A stretch of 64,000 nucleotides of DNA, taken from positions 1,302,001-1,366,000 of the forward strand of contig NZ_LT629785.1 in NCBI RefSeq assembly GCF_900105995.1, in the 5' to 3' direction. Both the position numbers and the translations under genes were made by a program. A model generated the notes under the pieces. The model made no database searches, was not told the origin of the DNA, and was given only the letters and a program-made list of their open reading frames with translations. This document shows, piece by piece, positions 24,883-33,182 of the stretch (the stretch's first letter is position 1; every line of letters begins with the position of its first letter). This stretch comes from Pseudomonas pohangensis (GTDB lineage: Bacteria; Pseudomonadota; Gammaproteobacteria; Pseudomonadales; Pseudomonadaceae).

Positions 24883-26859
24883 TCAGCGGATCCTATGCAG
24901 GTACTGCAGGTGCCGTTCGTACTGGTCGATGATGTCGCCGATCACGGCATCACGGGACCAGCCCATGATGTCGTAATCCAGCCCGCCTTCGGCCAGATGC
25001 ACTTCGGCACGAAAGTATTCGCGTGTTTCTTCCGTCTCTTCGTCGCTGTCCAGCAGGGCAAAGTTGGGTTGCTCCAGCCCGTGCGGACGTACTTCATAGT
25101 GGAAGTCGGCTTCGGCGCCATGGGACACGTCAAGCCATACGCGAGAGTTCTTGAACGTCACTTCGGCGTGCAGACCCTGCTTCTGCAACTCGCTGCAGAC
25201 ATCCTTGCATGCCGGCAGTACCACTTTGACGATGAAGCTTTTCACATCGCTGCGCTCGGGTAGCGTCGCGATGTTGTGCAAGCGCAGCTGCCAGTCAATC
25301 GTGCCGGCAGCGGTGCCGCCACTACTGCTCGGAATCTGGTGAAACTCGCGCTTGGCCGCATCCAGGCGCAGCGCCTTGAACAGCCCCCACATGGCCGCAA
25401 GCAGGATCATGGCAAAGGGCAGCGCGCTGGCAATGGTGGCGGTTTGCAGGGCTTTCAGTCCATCGGCCAGCAGCAGCGTAGCGGCCACTACACCGATCAG
25501 GGTCGACCAGAACAGCCGTTGCCAGAGCGGTGAATCGCCCAGTTTATGGCTGCGCGAGGAGAGCATGTCGAGCACCAGTGCACCGGAGTCGGCCGAGGTG
25601 ACGAAGAACACAATGACCATGACCACGGCAATCATCGATAGCAGCGTGGACCAGGGCAGTTGTTCGAGCATGGCGAACAGTGCCAGCGAGCTGTCGGCTT
25701 TGACCGTCTCGGCCAGGCTGCCGAGGTTCTCGTAGAGCACCATGTGAATGCCGGTATCACCAAAGACGGTCATCCACAGCAGGGTGAAGGCTGCGGGTAC
25801 CAGCAGCACACCCAGGATGAATTCGCGGATGGTACGACCACGGGAAATCCGTGCAATGAACAGCCCGACAAAGGGCGACCAGGACAGCCACCAGCCCCAG
25901 TAAAACAGGGTCCAGCCGCCGATCCAGTCGGTCGGCTCGTAGGCGTAGAGGTTGAACGTCTTGCTGACGATCTCCGACATGTAAACGCCGGTGTTCTGCA
26001 CAAAGGCCTGCAGCAGGAACGAGGTAGGCCCGACCAGCAGGACGAACATCAGCAACAGCACGGCCAGCCCGAGGTTCAGCTCGGAAAGGATGCGGATCCC
26101 TTTGTTCAGGCCGCTGGCTACCGAAATGGTGGCCAGGGTACAGGTGGCGGCGATCAGTCCGACCTGGATCGGTGCACTGACGGGCAGGCCGAACAGATGA
26201 TGGAAGCCGCTGTTGATCTGCAGCACGCCAAAGCCCAGGGAGGTGGCGATGCCGAACACCGTACCGACCACGGCAAAGATATCCACCGCATGGCCGATCG
26301 GCCCGTAGATGCGTTCGCCGATCAGCGGGTAGAGCGCCGAGCGCAAGCTCAGCGGCAAGCCGTGGCGAAAACAGAAGTAGGCCAGAATCAGTGCGACGAT
26401 GGCGTAGATTGCCCAGGCATGCAGGCCCCAGTGGAAGAAGGTCAGCTGCATCGCCTCACGGGCGGCCTGTACCGTGCCGCCAGCACCCACCGGCGGGCTG
26501 GCGAAGTGCATCAGCGGTTCGGCCACGCCGAAGAACATCAGGCCGATACCCATGCCGGCGCTGAACAGCATGGCAAACCAGCTGGCGTTGCGGTACTCGG
26601 GTTGACTGTGTTCAGGGCCGAGCTTGATGTCGCCATAGCGGCTGATGGCGAGAAATACCACGCTGATCAGGATCAATGCCACCGTCAGCACATAGAACCA
26701 GCTGGCGTCAGTAACGATCCAGCTCTGCGCTGCGGCGAACAGAATTTGTGTCTGTTCCTTAAAGGCAAGGCTGAACACGATGATGATGGCAATCAGGACG
26801 GTGGCTACGAAAAACACCGGCGGATTGATGGTTGAGCGCGAAGACGATTTTGCCTCCAT
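24883..26859 (-). CDS. betT: BCCT-family choline transporter BetT
   Basis: The 658-residue protein has twelve expected spans and the BCCT signature: WFAMLFSAGMGIGLMFFGVAEP, HWGLHAWAIYA and the substrate-box WTLFYWGWWLSWSPFVGLFIARISRGRTIRE. The C-terminal cytoplasmic tail of about 140 residues matches the osmosensing tail of BetT-type choline carriers rather than the shorter tail of betaine carriers. It imports choline for conversion to glycine betaine under salt stress. AAAGGAGAG precedes the start. No bet enzymes are next to it. Confidence 0.9.
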   Translation of the reverse strand: MEAKSSSRSTINPPVFFVATVLIAIIIVFSLAFKEQTQILFAAAQSWIVTDASWFYVLTVALILISVVFLAISRYGDIKLGPEHSQPEYRNASWFAMLFSAGMGIGLMFFGVAEPLMHFASPPVGAGGTVQAAREAMQLTFFHWGLHAWAIYAIVALILAYFCFRHGLPLSLRSALYPLIGERIYGPIGHAVDIFAVVGTVFGIATSLGFGVLQINSGFHHLFGLPVSAPIQVGLIAATCTLATISVASGLNKGIRILSELNLGLAVLLLMFVLLVGPTSFLLQAFVQNTGVYMSEIVSKTFNLYAYEPTDWIGGWTLFYWGWWLSWSPFVGLFIARISRGRTIREFILGVLLVPAAFTLLWMTVFGDTGIHMVLYENLGSLAETVKADSSLALFAMLEQLPWSTLLSMIAVVMVIVFFVTSADSGALVLDMLSSRSHKLGDSPLWQRLFWSTLIGVVAATLLLADGLKALQTATIASALPFAMILLAAMWGLFKALRLDAAKREFHQIPSSSGGTAAGTIDWQLRLHNIATLPERSDVKSFIVKVVLPACKDVCSELQKQGLHAEVTFKNSRVWLDVSHGAEADFHYEVRPHGLEQPNFALLDSDEETEETREYFRAEVHLAEGGLDYDIMGWSRDAVIGDIIDQYERHLQYLHRIR

Positions 26860-27154
26860 GGATTCAGCTCTCCTTTGGATCGGATGGCCGCCAAGGGCGG
26901 AAGACTTTCAATGCAGGCCGTTAGGGTAGCCTAGATATTAATCAGACTCAAAAGAATGATAGTTTTTCTGGATTGATCAGAGTCTCTCCGGGACTGTTCC
27001 CTACGGCCTGTCACAGTCCCTCGGTAGGGTGGGCTTCAGCCCACCATTGCTGGTCGCCAGGTCGCCGGACTGCCGGTCTGAAGCCCGCCCCGGGTTAATT
27101 CTGGCGGTTAGCCTTGCCAAAGCCGGTAACCAACGCGCAGTTGTTGTGCCGCTC
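26860..27154. promoter_or_regulatory. betT upstream region with a direct repeat and a dispersed hairpin
   Basis: Two similar 13-mers, ATTAATCAGACTC (26937-26949) and ATTGATCAGAGTC (26972-26984), lie about 80-125 bases before the betT start, spaced 35 bases apart; they could bind a regulator. They do not match the BetI operator I know. Further out, 27025-27045 holds the hairpin TAGGGTGGGCTTCAGCCCAC(C), repeated at 63751-63771. Confidence 0.35.
27025..27045. repeat. Dispersed hairpin repeat, copy 1
   Basis: GGTGGGCT-TC-AGCCCACC is a perfect 8-bp stem. The same 21 bases recur exactly at 63751-63771, and an inverted partial copy (TGAAGCCCGCCCC) lies about 30 bases downstream, as if this too were a two-arm element. 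Confidence 0.6.
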
Positions 27155-28060
27155 TCAGTCCGGCGCCAGGGTGAAGCCCTGTTTGGGGAAGTGCAGATGA
27201 ATACTGCCGACCTCGGCTACGTCTCTGGCCAGAATCCAGCGGGTTGGCGTGGCACCGACCAGCTTGCCGCTGGTGGCAACCTGTCCGTAGTCGGAGGGTG
27301 TGATCCGGACCTGCTGGCCAATCTGCGGGTCTTTGCGATGCACGGCCGCGATGGCGCGGGGGGTCGCTTCTCTGGCGATGTCCAGTGCCTGCTGCGCGCT
27401 GATTTCACGCCGCCCGCCGTGGCCGAAGGCCTGCATGCGATCCATCCAGGCCAGGGTCTGCGGATAGTCGTCGAGCAAGCTGGACTCCGCCAGATCACGC
27501 AGAAACCACAGGCTGTGATAGGTGGAGAAATCGGCGTGATTGGGCTGCTTGCCGAACAGGAATGGCTGTTTCAGCATGCGTTCCAGACTCTCCAGATGCA
27601 GGCGCACACGCTGTCGCGCGGCCCGCAGGCTCAGTACCGGCAAACCAAAATTGAGGCGATCCCAGATAAACCGTGCCATGTCGGCAACTGACAGCGACTG
27701 GCGGAACTTGCGGCCCATGGCACGGGTGCTGGCGGCCATGGCGCAGGCTATGAACACTTCCAGATCCACTTCGCTGGCAAAACCCTGCTGCTGGGTGGTG
27801 AGCTTTTCCAGCGCCAGTCTGGGTTTGCCGGACAACGTGGCAATCTCGGCGGCAATCGTGCGCGTATCGCAAAAGATGTCGGCGCCGATCTGCGCCACCG
27901 GAATCTTGCGGTAACCACCGGCCAGAATCGCCAGCTGCGGACGTGGCGGCATTTCCCGGGTTATCACCGATTGCCAGTCGAGCCCGGTGTAGCCGAGCAT
28001 GACGCGGATCTTTTCCGAGAAGGGTGACATCGGGTAGTGATGCAGGATCAGGTCTGACAT
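27155..28060 (-). CDS. Glutathione S-transferase-like protein
   Basis: The 301-residue protein has a thioredoxin-like N-terminal GST domain (LILHHYPMSPFSEKIRVMLGYTGLDW, and CDTRTIAAEI for the gamma-glutamyl site) and a helical C-terminal domain with FLFGKQPNHADFSTYHSLWFL. The YPMSPFS stretch, where GSTs bind thiol, has Ser but no Cys. About 60 extra C-terminal residues (QIGQQVRITPSDYG onward) are a beta-rich extension seen in some Pseudomonas homologues. Enzyme activity is unassigned. Confidence 0.85.
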   Translation of the reverse strand: MSDLILHHYPMSPFSEKIRVMLGYTGLDWQSVITREMPPRPQLAILAGGYRKIPVAQIGADIFCDTRTIAAEIATLSGKPRLALEKLTTQQQGFASEVDLEVFIACAMAASTRAMGRKFRQSLSVADMARFIWDRLNFGLPVLSLRAARQRVRLHLESLERMLKQPFLFGKQPNHADFSTYHSLWFLRDLAESSLLDDYPQTLAWMDRMQAFGHGGRREISAQQALDIAREATPRAIAAVHRKDPQIGQQVRITPSDYGQVATSGKLVGATPTRWILARDVAEVGSIHLHFPKQGFTLAPD

Positions 28061-28250
28061 GGGGGCTCCGCGGCTACTGATTCATGAGTGCTGACCAAGC
28101 ATAGGGTAGTTGTTGCAGTGGCAGCAGGTGATTGAACGTTTCATGACAGATGACGGCTTTCCGGTTCAGTCTGGAGATTTATCTGGTAGCTCTTAACTTG
28201 GTGACTGCTTCCTTTGGCTTCTCGATGGCTGAGTCCAGATGGGCAAGCCT

Positions 28251-28952
28251 TCATGTAACAGCAGCTACCGGATGATGAGGGCTGCTTTTATTCTGCAAAA
28301 CCAGCACCTCCGACGGCACACCGAACGGCGTCACGACAGCCTGATGCAGTATCTGCCAGTTCTCCCGGTCAGCGAAGGCGATCAGCTGCATGGGGCGGCA
28401 CCCGCCAACGATGGCTGGATTCAGGCGGAATAGCGCAGACCAGACGCTGGCTACCAGGCGTGACCTGCGATTGCTGCCTTTGCCAAGGCTGGCCAGGCAG
28501 AGCAGACCATCCGGCTTCAGCACGCGCCGGGCTTCTGTGAAGAAGCAATGGATGTCCTTTTGCGAAAGCAGATCCAGTACATAGCAGCAAACAACGCGAT
28601 CTACTGACTGGTCTTTGAGCGGAAATTCTATGGTGCCATCCGTCAGGGCTGCCTGTGCACGCCGGGGGTACGCTGCCAAACGCTGCCGGGTGAGATCAAG
28701 CATGACCGGGCTGATATCGCAGCCCAGATAGCGGGCTTCAGCCGGCAAGTGCCCGGCGAGCAGGCGTTGCGCCAGCTTGCCGGTGCCGCAACCGAACTCG
28801 AAGACACTGCGGGCATTGGCAAAGTCGCCATGGGCAATCAGCTCATCCAGCGCCGGGTCTTCATAGAAGCCTTGGCTATCCTGCTTCTTGCCGAAGCGGT
28901 CGTAGTAAGCCTGCGCCTCGGCCGGGGTCAAGACGTTGTCTGTGTCTGCCAT
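28251..28952 (-). CDS. Class I SAM-dependent methyltransferase
   Basis: The 233-residue protein has the Rossmann motif VFEFGCGTGKLAQRLL (motif I), YLGCDISPVMLDL, and DRVVCCYVLDLL and ARRVLKPDGLLCLASLG for later motifs. The acceptor is unknown. ATG 28952 was preferred to an in-frame start 20 codons upstream that would run into the transporter gene ahead; the two genes are then seven bases apart and likely co-transcribed. Confidence 0.82.
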   Translation of the reverse strand: MADTDNVLTPAEAQAYYDRFGKKQDSQGFYEDPALDELIAHGDFANARSVFEFGCGTGKLAQRLLAGHLPAEARYLGCDISPVMLDLTRQRLAAYPRRAQAALTDGTIEFPLKDQSVDRVVCCYVLDLLSQKDIHCFFTEARRVLKPDGLLCLASLGKGSNRRSRLVASVWSALFRLNPAIVGGCRPMQLIAFADRENWQILHQAVVTPFGVPSEVLVLQNKSSPHHPVAAVT

Positions 28953-28959
28953 CCGGACC

Positions 28960-29820
28960 TCACTGCGAACGGGCCTGCGCGGGCTGTGGCTTTTCCAGAA
29001 TGACCAGCGCAATACCGCCGAGAATCGCCACGGACGCCACCAGCAGTCGCAGGGTCAGGGGCTCGCCGAGCAGCACAACGCCCCCTGCGGCGGCAATCAC
29101 CGGCACACTCAGTTGTACCGTTGCTGCATGGCTGGCTTGCAGCAGCGGCAATGCGGTGTACCAGATGGCATAACCGATTCCGGAAGCCAGTGCGCCGGAG
29201 GCGATGGCGTAGGCAACTCCGGCGCTATCGAGTTGCGTGTTTTGCCACAGCAGCAGGCTCAGGACTGCCGCCATGGGTACTGTGCGCAGGAAATTGCCTG
29301 CAGTTACCCGGGTCGGATCGCCGCTGCCCTTGCCGCGCAGGGAATAGATGCCCCAGGCAACCCCGGCGCCGATCATCAGCAGCGAGCCCGTCAACGGGGG
29401 GGCGGAAAGCCCCGGCAGCAGGAGCCCGACCAGTCCGGCCAGTGCCAGCAGCAGGCCCAGCACCTGCAGTTTCAGCAGGCGCTCTCCGGCCCGGATGGCA
29501 TAGCCGATCATCGTTGCCTGGACCGCACCAAACAGCAGCAGGGCACCGGTTCCGGCAGGCAGACTGACATAGGCCAGGGAAAACCCGCCGGCGTAGGCAA
29601 ACAGCGCGAAAGCCGACGGCCAGTTGCCCGCACCGCTGGCGCTTGTCTGCCTGGAACGGACGATCAGCCAGAGAATCAGCGCACCGGAAATCAGGCGGAT
29701 GCTGGTGAAACTGGCCGCATCAATGGCGGTGTCTTTGAGCGCGGCCCGGCACAGCAGCGAGTTGCCGGCAAAGGCCAGCATGGCAAGCGAGGTCAGGCTG
29801 GCGCTGCGGATATAGGACAT
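28960..29820 (-). CDS. EamA/DMT-family transporter
   Basis: The 286-residue membrane protein has about ten spans in two EamA repeats, including GALILWLIV and the PVIAAAGGVVLLGEPLTL signature near the end. DMT proteins export amino acids and other metabolites; the substrate is unknown. ATG 29820 (MSYIRSASL) was chosen because AGGAAG lies seven bases before it; an in-frame ATG at 29841 has no such site. The gene follows DUF1428 and precedes the methyltransferase. Confidence 0.85.
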   Translation of the reverse strand: MSYIRSASLTSLAMLAFAGNSLLCRAALKDTAIDAASFTSIRLISGALILWLIVRSRQTSASGAGNWPSAFALFAYAGGFSLAYVSLPAGTGALLLFGAVQATMIGYAIRAGERLLKLQVLGLLLALAGLVGLLLPGLSAPPLTGSLLMIGAGVAWGIYSLRGKGSGDPTRVTAGNFLRTVPMAAVLSLLLWQNTQLDSAGVAYAIASGALASGIGYAIWYTALPLLQASHAATVQLSVPVIAAAGGVVLLGEPLTLRLLVASVAILGGIALVILEKPQPAQARSQ

Positions 29821-29914
29821 GCAAATCTTCCTGCGAAGCATCGCTGCGAAAATGACCTGCAGCTTAATTCAGGCAGGATTCTGCCGTCTGCTGTTCTGCT
29901 TCAGGCGCCAGCGC

Positions 29915-30268
29915 TCATTCGTTCACGATCATCTGGAAACCGCCGAAGATCATGCGTTTGCCGTCGAAGGGCATCGGCTCGTCCGGGTTGCCCATACGCG
30001 GATCCTGCCTGGCTTTTTCCATGCCGGCATCGCGGACTGCTTTGGACGGCCAGCTGATCCAGGAGAAAACCACGGTTTCGTCCTCCTGACATTTCACCGC
30101 CATGGGGAACGAAGTCAGCTTGCCCTCCGGCACATCGTCACCCCAGCACTCCACCAGTTGCAAAGCGCCATACTCCTTGAATATGGCCGCCACCTTCCTG
30201 GCGAGTGCTATGTATTGTTGCTTGTTTGCATTCGGTACAGCGATAACGAAGCCGTCTATGTAGTCCAT
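29915..30268 (-). CDS. DUF1428 family protein
   Basis: The 117-residue protein begins MDYIDGFVIAVPNANKQQY, then WGDDVPEGKLTSFPMAVKC and FSWISWPSK, the conserved features of DUF1428, a ferredoxin-like (dimeric alpha/beta barrel) fold. The family's function is not established. It lies between the SRPBCC gene and the transporter gene in a same-strand series. Confidence 0.9.
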   Translation of the reverse strand: MDYIDGFVIAVPNANKQQYIALARKVAAIFKEYGALQLVECWGDDVPEGKLTSFPMAVKCQEDETVVFSWISWPSKAVRDAGMEKARQDPRMGNPDEPMPFDGKRMIFGGFQMIVNE

Positions 30269-30322
30269 CTGCTGTTCTCCAGTTCAAATGCCGCGCTTGT
30301 TCAGCGGCACGCTTTGGCAGGG

Positions 30323-30769
30323 TTATTCCTGAATCTCCGCTTCAACCAGCATGGCCAGTTGCACCAGCGATTCCTGCCAGCCGAGGTAACACATCTCCAG
30401 CGGGATCGCCTCCGGGATGCCTTCCTGCACGATGCTCAGTTCGCTGCCGCAGGCAACGGCCTTGAGCCGGATGGTGGTGATCATGATGCCTGGCAGGGCA
30501 GGGTCATCGAAGACGTCGCTGTAGCACAGCAGCTCGTTGGGCAGTATTTCCACATACTCGCCCCCAAAGCTGTGACTGTGCTGGTTGCTGAAGTTGCAGA
30601 ACGACATCCTGAATCGGCCGCCAATGCGGGCGTCCAGTTCATGCACGGTGGCGGTAAAGCCATTGGGCGGCAGCCACTTGGCCAGCGCCTCCGGGGTGAT
30701 GAACGCACGAAAAATCCGTTCTGCCGGGGCGCGCAGCACCCGATGCAGGCGAACCGTATTTTCTGCCAT
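30323..30769 (-). CDS. SRPBCC/AHSA1-type protein
   Basis: The 148-residue protein starts TVRLHRVLRAPAERIFRAFITPEALAKWLPP, the hallmark of Aha1-C/START-like proteins, and continues with GGRFRMSF and GEYVEILPNELLCYSDVF. The fold binds hydrophobic ligands; DUF1428 and AHSA1-like genes are frequent neighbours. It is 54 bases upstream of the DUF1428 gene. Confidence 0.9.
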   Translation of the reverse strand: MAENTVRLHRVLRAPAERIFRAFITPEALAKWLPPNGFTATVHELDARIGGRFRMSFCNFSNQHSHSFGGEYVEILPNELLCYSDVFDDPALPGIMITTIRLKAVACGSELSIVQEGIPEAIPLEMCYLGWQESLVQLAMLVEAEIQE

Positions 30770-30868
30770 GAGGCTGCTCCTGTGCCGGCCGCTACCGCTT
30801 GACTATAGAAGAAACTTTGCACCTTCGAGGATGCCAGTCGGCGGCTGCAAAGCTTCAGGTCTGCGGGT

Positions 30869-31471
30869 TCAACGCAAGCGCTGCAGGGTATAGCGGGCGA
30901 TTTCCGCCAGATCATCACGCTTGACAAACAGGCCGTCGGCCGCCAGCTGCGCCAGCCCGTGCATGGCCGCCCACAGCAGTTGCGCCAGGCGCAAGGTGTT
31001 TTCTTCCGGCGGCAGTTCGCCAGCTTCCCTGAGCAAGTCAAACAGCTGCACGTACTGACGAAAGCAGTCCTTGGCGTAGCGCTGGAACTCGTCGGTATCG
31101 CTGCGCGTCTGTTCGCTGCGCCAGAGGGTCTGGCCAAACATCAGGCGATACAGCGCGCGGTGCTCCAGGGCGAAGTTCAAATAGCCCATAACCGCGCGGT
31201 ACAGGCGTTCGTCCAGGCTGATGGCCGGATCATCGGTAAATCTGCCGAGCATCTGGTTGAGCAGGGCAAAACCTTGCTCGCCGATGGCGGCCAGCAATGC
31301 CTGCTTGTCGCGAAAGTGGTGGTAGGGCGCCTGCCGCGAAACGCCGACCTGTTCCGCCAGCCTCCGCAGGGAAAGCGCTTCCAGCCCTTCGCTGTCCAGC
31401 AGTGCCACACTGGCATCCAGCAGGCTTTGACGCAGGTTGCCGTGATGATAATCCGCTGTGCTGATGGCCAT
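30869..31471 (-). CDS. TetR-family transcriptional regulator
   Basis: The 200-residue protein has a TetR helix-turn-helix: ALSLRRLAEQVGVSRQAPYHHFRDKQALLAAIG (about 32-64). The C-terminal ligand domain (about 75-195) is of the WHG type often found in fatty acid or CoA-linked regulators. It is divergent from the dienoyl-CoA isomerase-like gene and heads the minus-strand series toward the methyltransferase. Palindromes in the shared intergenic region are candidate operators. Confidence 0.9.
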   Translation of the reverse strand: MAISTADYHHGNLRQSLLDASVALLDSEGLEALSLRRLAEQVGVSRQAPYHHFRDKQALLAAIGEQGFALLNQMLGRFTDDPAISLDERLYRAVMGYLNFALEHRALYRLMFGQTLWRSEQTRSDTDEFQRYAKDCFRQYVQLFDLLREAGELPPEENTLRLAQLLWAAMHGLAQLAADGLFVKRDDLAEIARYTLQRLR

Positions 31472-31492
31472 GTATGGGCTGTCCTGATGAAC

Positions 31493-31528
31493 TTGACAGT
31501 GTCAGGATGGCGTCTTTATCTTGACGCC
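31493..31528 (+). promoter_or_regulatory. Candidate promoter and TetR operator before the crotonase gene
   Basis: TTGACA at 31493-31498 and a TTATCT-like -10 at 31516-31521 are 17 bases apart. The palindrome TGACAGTGTCA (31494-31504) covers the -35, and a second inverted pair GGCGTC/GACGCC (31509-31514/31523-31528) surrounds the -10. This is a natural place for the divergent TetR protein to repress. Confidence 0.5.
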
Positions 31529-31572
31529 GTCAACATCCGGTTTCAGAGCCCAATTTCAAACAAGGTGCCCCC

Positions 31573-32415
31573 ATGTCCTACAAGAGTTTCAACGTCAGCC
31601 TGCAAGACCAGATCGCCCACGTGCAGTTGTCCCGGCCCGAGGCGATGAACTCGATGAACGTCGATTTCTGGCAGGAACTGCCGCAGTGCATGCGTGAACT
31701 GGAAGCCAGTGGCGAGGCGCGGGTGATCGTTATTTCCTCCACCGGCAAACACTTCTCCGCCGGCATGGATCTGGGCGTGTTCACCAATCCCAAAGCCCTG
31801 CCCATGGGCGGGGAACAGGGGCGCATGGCGGAAAACCTGCGACGCACCGTGCTGCAATTGCAGGAGACCCTGAGCTCGCTGGAGGAAATCCGCGTGCCGG
31901 TGCTGGCCGCGATTCATGGCGGCTGCATCGGCGGGGCGCTGGACATGGTGTGTGCCGCCGACAGCCGCTATTGCAGTGCCGATGCCTATTTCACCATCAA
32001 GGAAACCGAGCTGGGCATGACCGCCGATGTCGGCACCCTGCAGCGCTTGCCCAAGTTGCTGCCGCAAGGCCTGGTGCGCGAGCTGGCCTACACCGGCCGC
32101 AAATTCAGCGCCGCCGAAGCCAAGGCGCTGGGCTTTGTCAACGAGGTGTACGAGAGTCAGGAAGCCCTGCTCGAAGGCGTGCTGGCCATCGCCGCGCAGA
32201 TCGCCGCCCATTCACCGCTGGCGGTGAGCGGCTGCAAGGAAATGCTCAACTACAGCCGTGATCACAGCGTGGCAGACAGCCTGAAGTACATGGCGACCTG
32301 GCAATCGGGCATGTTCCGCCCCAACGACATGCTGAAAACCTTCCAGGCCAAAGCCAGCAAAACCACCGCCACCTTCGACAACCTGTTGCCGGTGAAAGCG
32401 GTTTTTTCCGAATAA
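31573..32415 (+). CDS. Crotonase, delta(3,5)-delta(2,4)-dienoyl-CoA isomerase-like
   Basis: The 280-residue protein has the crotonase oxyanion segments (KHFSAGMDLG and IHGGCIGGALDMVCAADSRY). IKETELGMTADVGTLQRLPK closely matches the ECH1-type dienoyl-CoA isomerase motif with its acidic catalytic residues. This enzyme shifts double bonds during oxidation of odd-position unsaturated fatty acids. It stands alone on the plus strand, divergent from the TetR gene that probably controls it. Plain enoyl-CoA hydratase activity cannot be excluded. Confidence 0.85.
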   Translation: MSYKSFNVSLQDQIAHVQLSRPEAMNSMNVDFWQELPQCMRELEASGEARVIVISSTGKHFSAGMDLGVFTNPKALPMGGEQGRMAENLRRTVLQLQETLSSLEEIRVPVLAAIHGGCIGGALDMVCAADSRYCSADAYFTIKETELGMTADVGTLQRLPKLLPQGLVRELAYTGRKFSAAEAKALGFVNEVYESQEALLEGVLAIAAQIAAHSPLAVSGCKEMLNYSRDHSVADSLKYMATWQSGMFRPNDMLKTFQAKASKTTATFDNLLPVKAVFSE

Positions 32416-32457
32416 CCAAACTGTTGCTGAATGCCCCGGATGCTGGTGATGGCGCCG

Positions 32458-32511
32458 GGGTGCTGCGCTGCAACGGCAGACGCGTCGCGTTGCCTGCGCG
32501 GGGCAGCACCC
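32458..32511. terminator. Large hairpin between convergent genes
   Basis: Perfect outer arms GGGTGCTGC (32458-32466) and GCAGCACCC (32503-32511) enclose further pairing (TGCAACG with CGTTGC). It lies between the crotonase stop and the tautomerase-like stop, and there is no T tract. Confidence 0.45.
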
Positions 32512-32521
32512 GGACCGCTGG

Positions 32522-32905
32522 CTAAACGTTGATCGTGTAATTCAGGGTAGCTTCATCGCCGGTCATGCCGCGAAATCCCCAGCAATGCGCGGGTTGCTCG
32601 AACAGCGTGATTTCGACATCAACCGGCGGTATCGCCAGTTCACGCTCGAAGGCCGCAAAAATTTCCTTGATCAGCTGCTTTTTGCTGGCTTCGCTGCGCC
32701 CGGCAATCATGCTGATTTCGATCACGGTGTACTGCTCTGATCGGCCGCCCGGGTAATAGAAGTTGCTTTTATCCAGCGGGACAAAGCGCTGGGCACGTTT
32801 GTCTTCGGGCAAGCCGAGCACCCGGGTCATGCAGCCATGCAGTACATCAGACATCTTTGCCTTGTTGGCATTGAGCAGGGTATCGATGCCATAAATGGTG
32901 ATCAT
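32522..32905 (-). CDS. Tautomerase-superfamily-like protein without Pro1
   Basis: The 127-residue protein resembles Tautomerase_2 members: RFVPLDKSNFYYPGGRSEQYTVIEISMIAGRS and KKQLIKEIFAAFERELAIPPVDVEITLFEQP. Catalysis in this superfamily needs a Pro directly after the removed Met, but here the sequence starts MITIYG, so classical tautomerase chemistry is doubtful. The start is fixed by the short upstream space. Function is unknown. Confidence 0.75.
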   Translation of the reverse strand: MITIYGIDTLLNANKAKMSDVLHGCMTRVLGLPEDKRAQRFVPLDKSNFYYPGGRSEQYTVIEISMIAGRSEASKKQLIKEIFAAFERELAIPPVDVEITLFEQPAHCWGFRGMTGDEATLNYTINV

Positions 32906-33057
32906 CCGGATTCCTTGGTAATTCTTGAGCAGTTCGGCCTTGCGCCATTGCGTCTCACTTTACCGCCAAATTGAATCGTCAGTGCTCAGTCGTTTGCATT
33001 CGCACTGACCCGGTGATTGCAGATCATGGGCTGGTCAATAGCGGGAGGGCGGACAGT

Positions 33058-33126
33058 GCTGCAAAATAAATCTGTCCCCTTTTGAATTGCGGACTATGCT
33101 GCTGCAAAATAAATCTGTCCCCTTTT
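33058..33126. repeat. Two direct copies of a 26-base motif left of the AT-rich gene
   Basis: GCTGCAAAATAAATCTGTCC followed by CCTTTT occurs at 33058-33083 and again at 33101-33126, 43 bases apart. An inverted copy of its core lies at 34271-34291, on the other side of the AT-rich gene. Motifs of this kind are scattered in many Proteobacterial genomes; a link to mobile DNA is inference. Confidence 0.85.
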
Positions 33127-33182
33127 TTCCTTGAGTCCATTGCAGCAGTATCAGGATGAAAGTCTAACTGAGAGATGAACTA

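Noticed and set aside
25660..26835. Plus-strand open frame of about 390 codons opposite betT
   Set aside because: Its Gln/Asp/His/Gly-rich translation is the usual antisense artefact; BetT motifs on the other strand are unmistakable.
33058..33126. CRISPR-like direct repeats
   Set aside because: Only two direct copies of a 26-base motif exist, the spacer is 17 bases, there are no cas genes, and an inverted copy lies 1.1 kb away.
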